A DNA stretch of 64,000 bases from Polytrichum commune (Eukaryota > Streptophyta > Polytrichopsida > Polytrichales > Polytrichaceae): NCBI GenBank assembly GCA_950295325.1, contig OX485809.1:18292001-18356000 (forward strand), read 5' to 3'. How positions within the stretch are numbered: position 1 is the first letter of the stretch; each line of letters starts with the position of its first letter. Shown in pieces: positions 1 through 10,879 of this stretch. The notes under the pieces were generated by a model that worked only from the letters and a program-made list of their open reading frames with translations, made no database searches and was not told where the DNA came from. A program made the translations under genes and the position numbers.

Positions 1-189
1 ATAGTTGGTCCCTTGGGATTCAAAGACTCCCATTGCGAGTTAAGTTTGACTACCTCAAATACGTCATAACTGAGTATATGCTTGTTCATCTTTAGGATCA
101 TGTTGACCTCAATAACACACTAGTGACACTACAACACTACAACAGAATCCCATGAAGAGGTTGCGCTCAAATTTAGTAAACTAGATAGA

Positions 190-334
190 ACTATAGTTAA
201 CTAGATTTTTTGGTAGACTGCATTTAGAACAACTATAGTTAACTACATTTTTTGGTAGGTCAAATCGCGAACAACTATAGTTACCAAAGGCAACTAATTA
301 ATTAAAAATTGATTAGTTGGTTAGTTGTCCAAGG
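190..334. repeat. Dispersed repeat, inverted partner at 63572-63718
   Basis: The segment carries three near-copies of the motif ACTATAGTTAACTA, two of them followed by a TTTTTTGGTAG-like stretch, and ends in TTAGTTGTCCAAGG. The reverse complement of the same arrangement occurs near the other end of the window. Family unknown; no coding capacity. Confidence 0.7.
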
Positions 335-488
335 TCTGCAATACTTCTTGGTAAACTCCCGCATTGTGTGTAATACTTGTCTTTCATGTATAAGGCTTAC
401 CTCCAACCCTTTTTGGAGGACTAGTAGAAGCTTCCTTTTCGGAAGACTAGTCTTAAGGTAGTACTTTAGTCTCCTCATTTAGTATGTT

Positions 489-489
<1 letters not shown>

Positions 490-530
<41 letters not shown>
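490..530. repeat. (GA)n microsatellite
   Basis: An uninterrupted GA dinucleotide run of about 41 bases. An apparent Arg-Glu repeat reading frame across it is an artefact of the repeat. Confidence 0.95.
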
Positions 531-533
<3 letters not shown>

Positions 534-2210
534 CTTGAGCAAATCTATGCTTACTTTCAAGCTTAGTCACTTCTTAATACATCCTCTTGTTCAGAGGCCA
601 AACCATTCGCCTACATATTTGTGTACCTCTCAAAACCCGGGAGGGTGGGTGGGACCAACCCTCACATAAAATCTTTGATTAACTATCTCCACTCATTTGT
701 TACTTTCTCATCTTGGTTTGCCTCCTCAAAGTAAAAAGTTATAACCTTAATCACCAAACTAGTAAGTCTTTACCCTCTAGATACACTTAAGTAAAATGTT
801 ATACTACATATCCAAAGTTTACATTGTCAACTTCAGAATTGTATGCAAGACATACTCAAAAGAGCCTCAAAAGTCTATCTCAAATCAAAATGCTTTGTGT
901 TCCAAATTTTCTTGTAGAATATGTAAGCAACATAAACACCTTCTTCTTTTTTTTAAAAAGAAGATGAGACATAAAACTTAAGAATGTCGCCAAATTTGTG
1001 AAGGGTTTGCCTCACTTGTGCCCATGCCACCAACCAAATCCACAAAGAGGGTACATACACGAGGTAAGTAACAACAAATTTAAACCCAATTATTATCTAT
1101 GTCACACTTTCATTCATGTACATCATAATCATACATTTTGTATCACCAAATACACATATTGCCATTGAGTATATTACTTGTTCTTTAGCCATTTGAACCT
1201 CATGAGACTAAGCTTTGAGGTAGGTTACACAATCCTTCCACCTTCATTAGTCATCACTACTTAACCTCATCCCAAGAGTTACTTAAGGTAATCAACCGCT
1301 CCTGTTTAAACTTTGAGAGAAGGTTCTCATGGTTTCCCCTTCACTTAATATAGGATTAGGTAAGTGCCCTTGACCATAGATTCATAGAACCCGATCTATG
1401 GTGGACATTTGTTAGGTAGATTTTACCTAACCCCAAATTATTTTTTCCTTTAGGGATATACTTTGCTACTGGGTAGATTATTTTATGCTAAAGTAATCAC
1501 ACATGAGAGAGAGAGAGAGAGTTCGCCCTTGATCATAGCCACAAGCTCATATGTGAACCCGAATTGGGTTACAAAAACAAATGCCCTAAAAAAATCAAAG
1601 TGAACGACAATCACAATATTTTAAGGCCCAATAATAAGATACATTCTAGAGCTTACATACAATTTTAGTTTCACTCAAAATGGATTTAATCCCACGTTCT
1701 ACCCAATGAATCAAAGTCTTAGTCCTTTTGTTGCCCACTACTACCACCTTGCACTTTATATTATAATCTTCCACATGCAATCATCAAAACAATCCCTCAA
1801 CTATACCTTGTTGGCATAGTTGATGAAGTAAGAATAGACGTGGTTGTGGTTGTCATCAATGCATCTTTCTCTTCCTTATTCCTAGAAAATAAACTCAAAC
1901 AAAGTAAAGTAAGGTAAGGTAAAGGGAGCTAAAACCAACACCCCACCCAAAACCAACACCTATGAATGCCCCTCAATTGCCAACACTCTACTATCTACAT
2001 TCTCCATGGTGTAAGAGTGTCCAAGCCCACTAAGTGATGGTTTTAGGTGCCATTAGTGGCGCCACTTCATAGCTACCTCCACTACCTCCATGCATGGTAG
2101 GTAACGGGCTCCACTCTATTTGGAGTTGGTTCAAGGTGGGTTTAGGATGGCTTGTTGTCATCCAAATTTTGGCCCATAGTAGCTAATTTTTGAATTTGGA
2201 TGATTTGTTA

Positions 2211-2220
2211 GCTAAAATCT
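2211..2220. repeat. Left target-site duplication of the MULE
   Basis: GCTAAAATCT lies directly before the left terminal inverted repeat and occurs again, identical, directly after the right one at 10955-10964. Ten bases is within the 8-11 bp duplication typical of Mutator-like elements. Confidence 0.9.
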
Positions 2221-2295
2221 GAGGGAAGCTATCTTATGAGCGATGAGCAGTGAGCGGTGAGCGGTGAGCAGTAACACATGAGCAATGAGTAGTAA
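2221..2295. repeat. Left terminal inverted repeat of the MULE
   Basis: It aligns without gaps to the reverse complement of the right end over the first 22 bases (about six mismatches, nearly all in the outermost seven) and then continues as imperfect TGAGCRRTGAGC repeats. Such subterminal arrays are often transposase binding sites in MULEs; here that role is inferred. Confidence 0.88.
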
Positions 2296-2439
2296 CATAT
2301 GAGCAATGATTCCAAATTTAGTAAAGACACATGGGTTTAGGGTACACAACCAAAATTTTGACAAATTAATTGCATATTTTTAATTGTAAATTGCCAATAT
2401 TTTAAATGAAGCACAAGTGAAAGGGCCCTATTTCCATGG

Positions 2440-3240
2440 ATCGTTTAAAACACTTTCAATTCATTGCTGATTTTTATTATAATAATCCAAACCAATACAT
2501 GTCATTTATTGACATCCTTATACATGTAGTTACAACCAACACTTGCAGAACTACTCACATTCCACAACACCATCAAGCTCAAGTAGGTGCATAACCTCAT
2601 TATACGTACATGTAGGTGCCATAATTGTGAGCCACTCAAACTGCTCACGGGTTGAATTAAGGCCCAGAATCTACAAATGAAAGGAAATTAGATATTAGAA
2701 ATAGTCAATATGTAGGTAACTACTAGGTTTTGAGACATCCGCCTGTGGATGCGAGTTGTGTAAGAGACTGGTATTACGTCTGTATCAACCCGGGTTCGAA
2801 TCCGGTTGGTTACATTGACTGGTGCTATCCCAAATTGAGCTAGTGATAAAGCAGGAATAATCTATAGGCGGATACCAAGAAGATGTTACTACGCGGATGT
2901 GCGTAGAATCTTCTCATATATTTTTTATTTTTAGAAACTTGTTATTATTTATCCATGTCAATCAATCAAACCGCTCACGGTTGGGTCGTAGTCTAAATAG
3001 AAATGAAGTTACTGAATCATTTGAAATACTTCCAGCCCATTGCTGATTTTTATTATAAAAATCCAAACAAAAACATGTCATATTTTGACATTCAATATAT
3101 GGTACTTAATAGACCGTTTGCAATACTACTCACACTCTACAATACCAGCAAGTTCAAGTAGTCGCATGACCTCGTTATAGGTATATGTAGGTGCATGAAT
3201 GAACTTGTCACTCTCGTAATCCACCTTGCACAAAAATCTA
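2440..3240 (-). repeat. Tandem duplication of the transposase 3' end (about 576-bp period)
   Basis: The sequences around 2440-2665 and 3015-3240 are diverged copies in the same orientation; TTGCTGATTTTTATTATA occurs at 2464 and again at 3040. On the minus strand both copies encode a closely similar C terminus with a TYNEV core, an LLEL motif and a VECE end before the stop. The outer copy could be a spare last exon or a leftover. A SINE-like insertion lies between them. Confidence 0.75.
2731..2936 (+). repeat. tRNA-derived SINE-like insertion
   Basis: The segment contains GGGTTCGAATCCGG, a perfect polymerase III B-box core, about 60 bases after a tRNA-head-like start, and ends in a T-rich tail (TATATTTTTTATTTTTAG). 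It sits between two copies of the duplicated transposase end. I cannot see a clean target-site duplication and the A box is weak, so the SINE call is tentative; a decayed tRNA pseudogene is the alternative. Confidence 0.5.
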
Positions 3241-4435
3241 AACACATAATAAAGATGTTTACAATACACCCATTTTCCTTTCTTTCCCAATGCATGAGAG
3301 GACATTTTCGTGAAATCCGGGCATGTGCAATGCGGGATGTCGCCAATTGTGACATGGTAGGTGATATCCTGCTTTGAGACAATGTTGATTATCACTCCAA
3401 AGCCCGGATATGGAATGGCAGTGACCCCAACCACATAGTAACCCTCCATGAGTCCGGCGCTCTCCCATTTGTTTTTGTGATCCGCTAGCGGTGTTGTTGG
3501 ATTACAACGCACTGTCTTTCCAAACCTGAATGTAGGGTGGGCGTCCGGGTTTGGTGGCATAGAAAAATGCGAGCGAGGGATGGGGAGAGTTGCGATTGTT
3601 GAAAGCCTACGACGAGGGGACAATGCCTCCCTCTGCTGTAGTTGAAATCCAGCATCTTCAAGTGCCAAAACCTCCTCTCGCGATAGATTGGTACCTATCT
3701 TCACCGCCCACGTGTTGGGTACTATAGGCCAGTCCAACACATATTTCTTCTTACTGCCACTCACACAACGTTTGATGTCGTCAGGGCAAAACCAAAATTC
3801 ATACTCCACATTGTTGGGAGAGCGAAATTCCTTCCTGAGCCCTTTGTATGTTGGAGCAGGTGTGCCATGTTTCCCAGTCCCGACTTTGGCATTGCACATA
3901 GTCCCTGTGATGGCCTGCAGTGCCCAACATCGTTTGGCTGAGTTGGGTGGTAATTTTGCAATGTGCCACTTAGAAGCAAGACAATCTGTCTCTAACACGG
4001 ATGTAGTATGAGCCACACCATGAATTGCAGAACTCAACGATTCCTCTATGCGTTGACGAGTTGCTCGGGTGTTGGGACGAGGAATGGAATAGTTCACTTT
4101 GTCGGGTCGATGAGAGTCACAATCAGCACCCAGTGGTAGGTTGAGTTTGCGTTTGGTGGAACCAAAGAGCTCTGACCCTTCCAATGCACAATCTCTAGTG
4201 TTGACATCTTCTACCCCTAGATAAGACTTCATGGCATCGGCCAACATTTTTGGATCTCCACACCTGGCAGCCGCTTTGAGTTTTAAGGATGCCGAATACG
4301 GACCTTTACCATCAGACCCCCCTTTCAACCATGTCCGGTAATTTGTAATTTGCATGAAGGCACGGATCATGTCGTCCACTGTAGCTTCATATAAACAAGT
4401 CATCTTGTTGCCAGACTGTTGGAGCCATTTGTTGT

Positions 4436-4862
4436 GTACAGTCTCTGCAAGGTTGCATGTTGGCATTTCCGCACGCTCTTCTATTGTCATATCCTATGAA
4501 CAACACACAAATACAAGGATAAGACAAACATAAGATAGATTATATATCTAGGTTTGGGTCGTTCAACCCAAAATGGCTGCCACGTTTGGGTCGAACGACC
4601 CAAACTGCCTACAAGGTTTGGGTCGAACGACCAAAATTGTTTGTGTAGTTTGGGTCGTTCGACCCAAAATAGCTGCCACGTTTGGGTCGAACCACCCAAA
4701 CTGCGTACAAGGTTTGGGTCTAACGACCCAAACTATTTGTTGTTTGTTGTATACAGTCTCTGCAAGGTTGCATGTTGGCATTCTCGCACGCTCTTCTATT
4801 GTCATATCCTATGAACAACACAGAAAGACAAAGATAAGAAAAACATAAGATATATTACATTG
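4436..4862. repeat. 315-bp tandem duplication including the exon C splice acceptor
   Basis: About 110 bases are repeated at 4436-4545 and 4748-4858, including the minus-strand acceptor and the start of exon C of the transposase (DMTIEERA). There are therefore two candidate acceptors, at 4808 and 4493. Only the second leads into the long SWIM exon; the first runs through the palindromic minisatellite and stops at 4563. Confidence 0.85.
4552..4743. repeat. 32-bp minisatellite of palindromes (about 6 copies)
   Basis: Each 32-base unit begins with a dyad of form TTTGGGTCG, two A/T bases, CGACCCAAA, followed by a 12-base spacer such as CTGCCTACAAGG or ATAGCTGCCACG. Central AA and TT variants occur in different units and several dyads are perfect. 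The array lies between the two copies of the duplicated splice acceptor. Confidence 0.92.
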
Positions 4863-6815
4863 AGTAACGAAGTTTGATATGTACTTACAAGTAGCATATG
4901 GCCACCCCATTGTCTGTAACGAAAGTGCCAAAATCCCAACCACTTTGAAAGGCCAAGGATGCCTTCTTCGGAGGCAGCTCCAGATGACAACCACCAAGAA
5001 CGAATCACATGATACTTGGTCTCAGCGTCGTCCATTGTTTTCGCGTCTTTGTAATCCTTGCATATTTGTTTGTGTTGAAATTGCAAGGATGGTTTGATAT
5101 ACTTTTGGGTCACCTTATCCAAGCTTGCGGACCAATAAAAAAGACATGTACGCTTACGTGCAACCATGGGTAGACTTGGATCACCATCCCCGTAAATCGC
5201 CCTCACCGCATTCCAATTAGCTTGAGCACTATCAGCCATAAACCCTTTGAAGTTTACTTTTGGTACACCATTTTCTGCCATGACAGCATTCAAATTTTTC
5301 CCAAAAGAGAATTTATGCTGCACCATTTTCAGATTGCATGTCACAACATGCAATAGTCAACACTTTACAGTATCGACTGTCGTACACATGGTAAGTCATG
5401 GTCGTCCAGTCCTTCAAACGTTTGACATGGTCAAACATAATCCATGAATTCTCCATATCCCCACCGACTTGCATCCTCTTCACAAGCTCCACACCACTAC
5501 TTGGAAGGTCTACAGACATCTTGAAAACAAACACTTTGTCCTTTGACTGCCCTGGGAACCGACTACCATGGACGAATTTGAAAGCAGAGTGGTCTTTGAG
5601 CGCCATAATACTATCCATAGTTCCCATTCTACTACGCAAAAAACGCTTTGATCCAGATACAAAGTTACGACAATTTGGAGACGCAAAAGTGCTGAATTTG
5701 TCCATGACGACCTCTAGGGATGAACCAACCAAGTGATGGCCTTCGACATTTGCGGGAGATTTGAGAAGGTAATCGGCCAAAAATTGTTTGCTCGCCACCA
5801 TAACTATGGCTGAATTTTTTGCTGTGGGTGTTTTCAATACTTCATTTGCAACGCATTGGTATGCCATGTCCAATGATTCACGGCATGTGCCATTGGCCAC
5901 AGGGTGATCATGTACACCAAGATGAATGCAAGCCCTAGACATTCCAACGGATGTGGAGTGGATGTATATGATTCGAGCATTACACAAAGCAATGTACACA
6001 GGTGTGGAACGACATACCTTACACTCGACAGTGGACTTAGTAGGAGGAACAACACCCACAGCAAATGGGATAGGAGTTGAACCCACCCATTCAGTGTTGT
6101 TCCGGAGGCCCCCATTGCGATTCATATAATCACAGTAGTCATTATGACATTGGAGATGACCAGCACAAGTAGAGCGCCGGAAAGACAGTCCAAAGTTATT
6201 TTGGATATTTGTGGTTTTGGTGGTGCACCAAGGGTGACTGTCGCACATCTTGTCCATGCCGTCCATTGAGCGACCATACGTACTTGGAACTTTGAGTGTC
6301 ACAGGAGGCAAGAGAAACAAAACATCACCATTAAAAGAAGATGGTAAGTAGTTGACTTCACGAACATCTATACTGTCAAAATCAATGGATGCAAGATCGG
6401 ACTTTGATCTTTTTCTTGACTTTGTCAGCTTCAAGGCATCAACCATAGTCAACCCTGTAGATGAAGGTGAAGGGTGTAGTGGAGGACGTTGAGAAGGTGA
6501 GATTTGGGGAACCACTTTCTTGTACATAAGACCGCAAGGGGATTTGGCTACATGTATAGGAAGTTGGGAAGGAATAGAATGAACACTTCTAAATGGAAAT
6601 GGCGATGTGTTTGAAAGATCAACAGATGCACAAATGTCATCTTCTGAATCTGATAGCACAAACACACTATCATCAAGGGGTTCCACCTTAACAGGTATGA
6701 TAGAGGGAATTTGAACTGTGGATGTACCGGATTCGTTTGTCAAAATGACAGTTGAAGCTTACATCTGAGATTCAGAAAGTCCTATCACCCTAAATGAACC
6801 AGGTCCTAAGATCTA

Positions 6816-7025
6816 CATAAAACCAACATCAGTTCTATTTTTTGGAACCAAAATCATTTCATACACCTCTCCATCTGCAGAGTACATCTCATGCTCTAAA
6901 TACATGGTTCTTATCTGGAGGTTGAATCTCAAACTAAGTAAATCCTCTGAAACACTCACATGACCATCATCTTGGAATGGCAAGAAGAAGGGAATAAAAG
7001 ATCCATGAGCTCTAATGGTAGCCAT
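6816..7025 (-). CDS. Candidate first exon of the MULE transposase
   Basis: An ATG at 7025 opens a 70-codon frame (MATIRAHGSFIPFFLPFQDD...) whose patterned hydrophobic and charged residues look like protein rather than chance. It lies just upstream of the transposase exon A and in the same orientation. A good donor, CAT/GTGAGT, occurs after about 22 codons, but I could not find a join to exon A that keeps frame. It could be the transposase N terminus or a small independent protein. Confidence 0.4.
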
Positions 7026-7994
7026 AGAAAATCAAAAGAACATATAAACAACACATCACAAAAATATGGGATGAATGTTGCTTTTGTATAAAGTTGTGTG
7101 AGGAAATGAATGGAAATGAAAACGTGTGATACAATAATGGATGGAGATGAAAGCGTGTGATACATAACATCTAATAATACAGAAGTGGACATAACACAAT
7201 AATAGTCAGAGAATATTTACGAGCAAGATATACACAAAATGGCGTCAAATACTAAAAATATTGGTAGAAATTTAAAATATATATGTGTGGACTAACGCAG
7301 ATGTAGAAAGAATTAAAATTGGTTGGAAAAATAAATTATTGATCATTATGAATAGAACAAAGTAGGTGTCAGAAAATTTTGGCGGATATAACAAAAATAA
7401 ACACATAATGACAAACGCGTCGAAATATCTCGTTCATTGAACGCCAATTACAACATGGGATCGTAATATACGCCGGATTTTGTAAGATAGATACATTGGA
7501 AGAATAAATGATAATACTTGATAGAAAATATATCATAGACACCAACGATGGTGGACGATGTAGAGAGAACACCCGTGAGGCCGAAGAGAAGACGTAGGAA
7601 AGCTTTGTATTTCACTTCCGAGAAAAAGAGGTTCAAACTCAGTGTGGGAAAGAAGGATGCAAAAAAAAAAAAAAAAAAAAAATTTGTTGAGTACGGTAGA
7701 AGAAACTGTGAAGATACTGGATTTTGATGCGATGGAGGATGATGAAGGTGCAAAGAGCAAAGAAGATGTAGACGATCGTATATCAGAGTCCGAATTGAAG
7801 ACGGGTTCAAAGAAGACGACAAACAAAAAAGTAAATTAGTTCAACGTTCACATAATTTGATAGTGCATAAGTTGTAAGTTAGGACGAAGAACCTTGTACG
7901 TTCACTCACATGTCATGTAGTAGCAATTTATAGAAGTTATAAATTGGAGAGGTTAAACCCTATACATTAATGTACATGGTATATAACAGAAATT

Positions 7995-8520
7995 TAGGAA
8001 GGCTAGAAGTCAGGAGGAGAACGCACAGGGTTTATAAGAGCAACTTAGGAGGCGAGAAGTTGGGAGGTGAAACCCTGTACGTTAACGCACAGGGTTTATA
8101 AGAGCAACTTAGGAGGCAAAAAGTTGGGAGGTGAAACCCTGTGCGTTAACGCACAGGGTTTGTAAAAGCAACTTAGGAAGGCCAAAGTTGGGAGGAGAAA
8201 CCCTGTGCGTTTACGCATAGGGTTTGTAAGCGCAACTTAGTAAGGCCAAAAGTTGGGAGGAGAAACCCTGTGCGTTAACGCACAGGGTTTGTAAGAGCAA
8301 CTTAGGAGGCAAAAAATTGGGAGGCGAAACCCTGTGCGTTAACGCACAGGGTTTGTAAGAGCAACTTAGGAGGCAAAAAATTGGGAGGCGAAACCCTGTG
8401 CGTTAACGCACAGGGTTTGTAAGCACAACTTAGGAAACCCAAAGTTGGGAGGAGAAACCCTGTGCGTTAACGCACAGGGTTTGTAAGCGCAGCTTAGGAA
8501 GGCCAAAGTTGGGAGGTAAA
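7995..8520. repeat. 64-bp tandem array of perfect palindromes
   Basis: Seven full units (palindromes starting at 8070, 8134, 8198, 8263, 8327, 8391 and 8455) and one half unit at 8021 repeat every 64-65 bases. Each has the half-site AAACCCTGTGCGTT followed by its reverse complement, a dyad of up to 28 bases centred on GTTAAC. Units are joined by a spacer of form GTAAGAGCAACTTAGGAGGC...GTTGGGAGG. Five units have the perfect 22-base core; the first and third carry one or two changes. The array lies in what would be the first intron of the methyltransferase-like gene. Each core has two CpGs per half. Confidence 0.95.
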
Positions 8521-8970
8521 ACGACTAGGAGAGCCTAAAACTAAAACAAATATCTATTGTATGAATTTAAATCGATGTTCAGAACCTAGGAGCAAAAAAA
8601 CTATTGAAAACGGGGTTAGAATGCAAGAAATGAGAAATATGACTACTCAAGTACTCATGCAATACGTTATAGGAGCTAGAAAATGACACAAAATAGCATA
8701 AATTTCTTTTTGCCCCGAAACCCAAAATCTACGAGGTGGCCCAAAACAAGGAAATAGATAGAAGAATGAGAAAAGAAAATCATTTCAAACCAAAACAAAA
8801 TATCAGAAGAATTTGTAGCTACGGAGATTTAGATAATATAGCATATTTTTGTTTTTTTTTTGGACCCCATTAGCATTTTTTCCAGATTTTACAAGTTTTG
8901 GCAAATCTACGAATTCCAGACTTTAAAAAATTTTAAAATAAAATAAAAAATAAAAAATTCATGTCTCGGC

Positions 8971-9033
8971 CCTGTGCGTTAACGCACAGGGTCTATGCGC
9001 TAACGCACAGGCCTTATGCGCTAACGCATAGTG
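8971..9033. repeat. Second cluster of the same palindrome (3 degenerate units)
   Basis: One perfect copy of the 22-base palindrome is followed closely by two relatives built on ATGCGCTAACGCA. There is no 64-base spacer here. The cluster sits directly upstream of the second exon of the methyltransferase-like gene. Confidence 0.85.
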
Positions 9034-10879
9034 GCTAGAAAGTTGCTAGAACTTAGAGAGCTAGAACCAAAAGAGACAAAACGTCGTAAGAGGAAACATG
9101 TTCCTGAAACCAAAATACAAGATCAATAAAAAATTTCACAACATGAAGAATTGCTTGTTCTTTCAAATGATTTGGATAAGAATCCACTTGGAGGCGAAAG
9201 TTCAAAGTCTAGGTGCGATGTATTGGAATTCCATTACTCGAGCACCTATGACGCTATTCATCGTGCGCCAACGATTGTTTTGAGAAAAGAGTTATTCATA
9301 CTGAAGAACTTTCTCACGCTCTCTTTTGCTCGATCTACTGCTGTCAAGAACAAGTCTGAAGGGGTTGAAGTAGGCCCTCATGAGTGGATCCAATGGCGGG
9401 CATTTCTTCAAAACGTAAGTATTATTGTTTTGGTATTTTCTGTAATGTTCTTACTTTCATTTGGATTTTATTTTGTGTCTTATATTGTGATATGTTGTGG
9501 TATTCCAGTTCAAAGACAATCGCGAATTTCATGTCATGGGAAGTCCGACTCCATTTGCTGTTGACTTGGTTTTTCTGCAATTTCCCGACGATCTTGACTT
9601 CAACCTCTCCAATAGACCTGCTGAAATTCCTCTTTGGAATAAATATGACAAAAACTGGATGGTTGCAACAATGTCCTTGTGCAAGTCCATTTTGTTTGAT
9701 GATGGCGTCCTCATAGTATTTTCTGCTATCGATATGCAAACCAAGAAGGTTTTGAATTCAACCTTACACAACGGCAACATGAAAGTTCTTAGGACTTTTA
9801 TTTGCCTCAATTCGTACATGGTGTTCAAGGATCCGGAGTCTCCAACCTACACCATAAGTATAACACATCACAATTGTTTCTATTTAATTATTTTGGTGTT
9901 ATTTGCATTGTATATAGTTTTAACACAATTTACATTTTTTTGTAGACTCCGGCATTTGTGGCTCATGTCTTGGTAAGGGATTTTACTACCACAAAATCCA
10001 CAAGACAATCAAACTCCACTTTTTTTGGCACTGGATTGAAAAGCAAAAACTTGCTTTTCAATTTTGTGGATGAAAAAAACATGCTTCTTCAAAAATCGGG
10101 AAGACCTTGGAGGGGGCTATATCAAAAATCGCCGCGTTTTTTTCAAGATCTTATTGAATTGTTTACACCATCGAATGGACGCGTTGTTGATTTGACATGT
10201 TCCACTTGAGCTTCTATCCTAGCAACACGCGCATGTGGCAGACATCTTCTTGCATTTGAGGGTGATAATGACATGTTTAAGCACATATTGAAACCGCTTT
10301 TGGAAAACGTTTTGAAAGAGGGGTCATCTAAGGAGAATATACAAGATCTCACAAAAGAAGATGATAACCTCTCAGATGAGGAAATGCTTGAATTTGAGTG
10401 TGAGTAAGTTTTAATACAATAAATTTTTATTCAATTCATTCGTTTGATTCAATTCATTGGTTCATTTTTATTTCTTCACATTATTTACATGTTTCATCGA
10501 TTTGATTTCAGGAATACGATTGGAAAGAGGACATGTCTCCCGTTTTGGGCACATAGACAATTCCTACGAAGTCCAAGCCGTAGCCCGCGTCTCCCATCAT
10601 ATGCCGAGAATGTTGCAATTGCAATGTTGAATCTCGAAGATTCGGATCCAAAAGAAGAATCTTGCTATAGTTCCAAAATCAATTCGCAATGCAAAGGTGC
10701 TCGAATATATATAGATGACGAGGCAAAAGATAGTTTCATGTCTAGTGCTACTACTGATGAATAAATTTTTGGACTTCATGTTGTTTATCCTTCTCAACCC
10801 TCTTATTACTAAACCCTAAAATCATCATTTTTAAGGCCACAATTCCACGGTTATAGGATATTGGTGGCCCTATTACCAA

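Larger units (their letters stand above)
1..2210. other. Intergenic, no gene recognised
   Basis: I see no splice-supported coding region here. It contains a dispersed repeat at 190-334, a GA microsatellite at 490-530 and a short GA run near 1505. The segment around 1520-1555 resembles the reverse complement of about 51000-51035, so worn interspersed repeats are likely. Confidence 0.6.
3126..6760 (-). pseudogene. MULE transposase with GCM/FLYWCH-like finger, DDE core and SWIM finger (frameshifted)
   Basis: Three exons can be read. Exon A (about 6760 to 5320) has an acidic N-terminal part and then a Cys/His cluster (WCTTKT, CAGHLQC, CKVC, CIHLGVHDHPV) of the GCM/FLYWCH/WRKY kind used for DNA binding, and reaches TIACCDMQSEN. 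Exon B (about 5318-4889) continues with GFMADSAQANWNAVR and WLGFWHFRYRQWGG, typical of the MULE transposase core, and ends at a CTT/GTAAGT donor. Exon C (4493-3126) ends with a SWIM finger of form CxC...CxH (PHCTCPDF, then YCKHLYYVF). Exons A and B are in different frames near 5316, a one-base shift between QSEN and KFSFGK, so this copy is scored as broken unless the indel is an assembly error. It presumably binds the element ends and catalyses cut-and-paste transposition in the nucleus. Its N terminus probably lies in a further exon upstream. Confidence 0.82.
7548..10764 (+). pseudogene. Beta-class DNA methyltransferase-like gene carried by the MULE (damaged)
   Basis: Suggested exons: 7548-7832 (basic, RPKRRRRK nuclear-signal-like), about 9039-9414, 9509-9857, 9946-10403 and 10512-10764, with good donors (GTAAGT at 9415 and 10404) and acceptors. 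The part at 9509-9857 reads VDLVFLQFPDD and, about 35 residues on, LFDDGVLIVF, the layout around motif IV of N4-cytosine/N6-adenine methyltransferases. Exon 4 reads FQDLIELFTPSNGRVVDLTC, then a motif I-like STxAS and GRHLLAFEGDNDMF, matching the S-adenosylmethionine pocket. Motif IV before motif I is the beta-class order. The catalytic (D/N/S)PP(Y/F/W) is replaced by QFPD, so catalysis is doubtful. Damage: a 22-A run at 7661-7682 breaks frame, a TAA at 9127 and a TGA at 10207 interrupt it, and the exon 3/4 join is out of frame. The N- and C-terminal exons are less certain than the core. Confidence 0.62.

Noticed and set aside
484-669. Arg-Glu-repeat protein
   Set aside because: The frame exists only because of the GA microsatellite; no flanking coding signal.
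7995-8520. CRISPR-like regular array of palindromic repeats
   Set aside because: The units between palindromes are near-identical rather than unique spacers, there are no cas genes, and the setting is a plant nuclear transposon.
10207-10209. TGA read as selenocysteine in the methyltransferase-like gene
   Set aside because: The stop replaces the Gly expected in motif I and differs from GGA by one base; other stops and frame breaks in the same gene point to ordinary decay.
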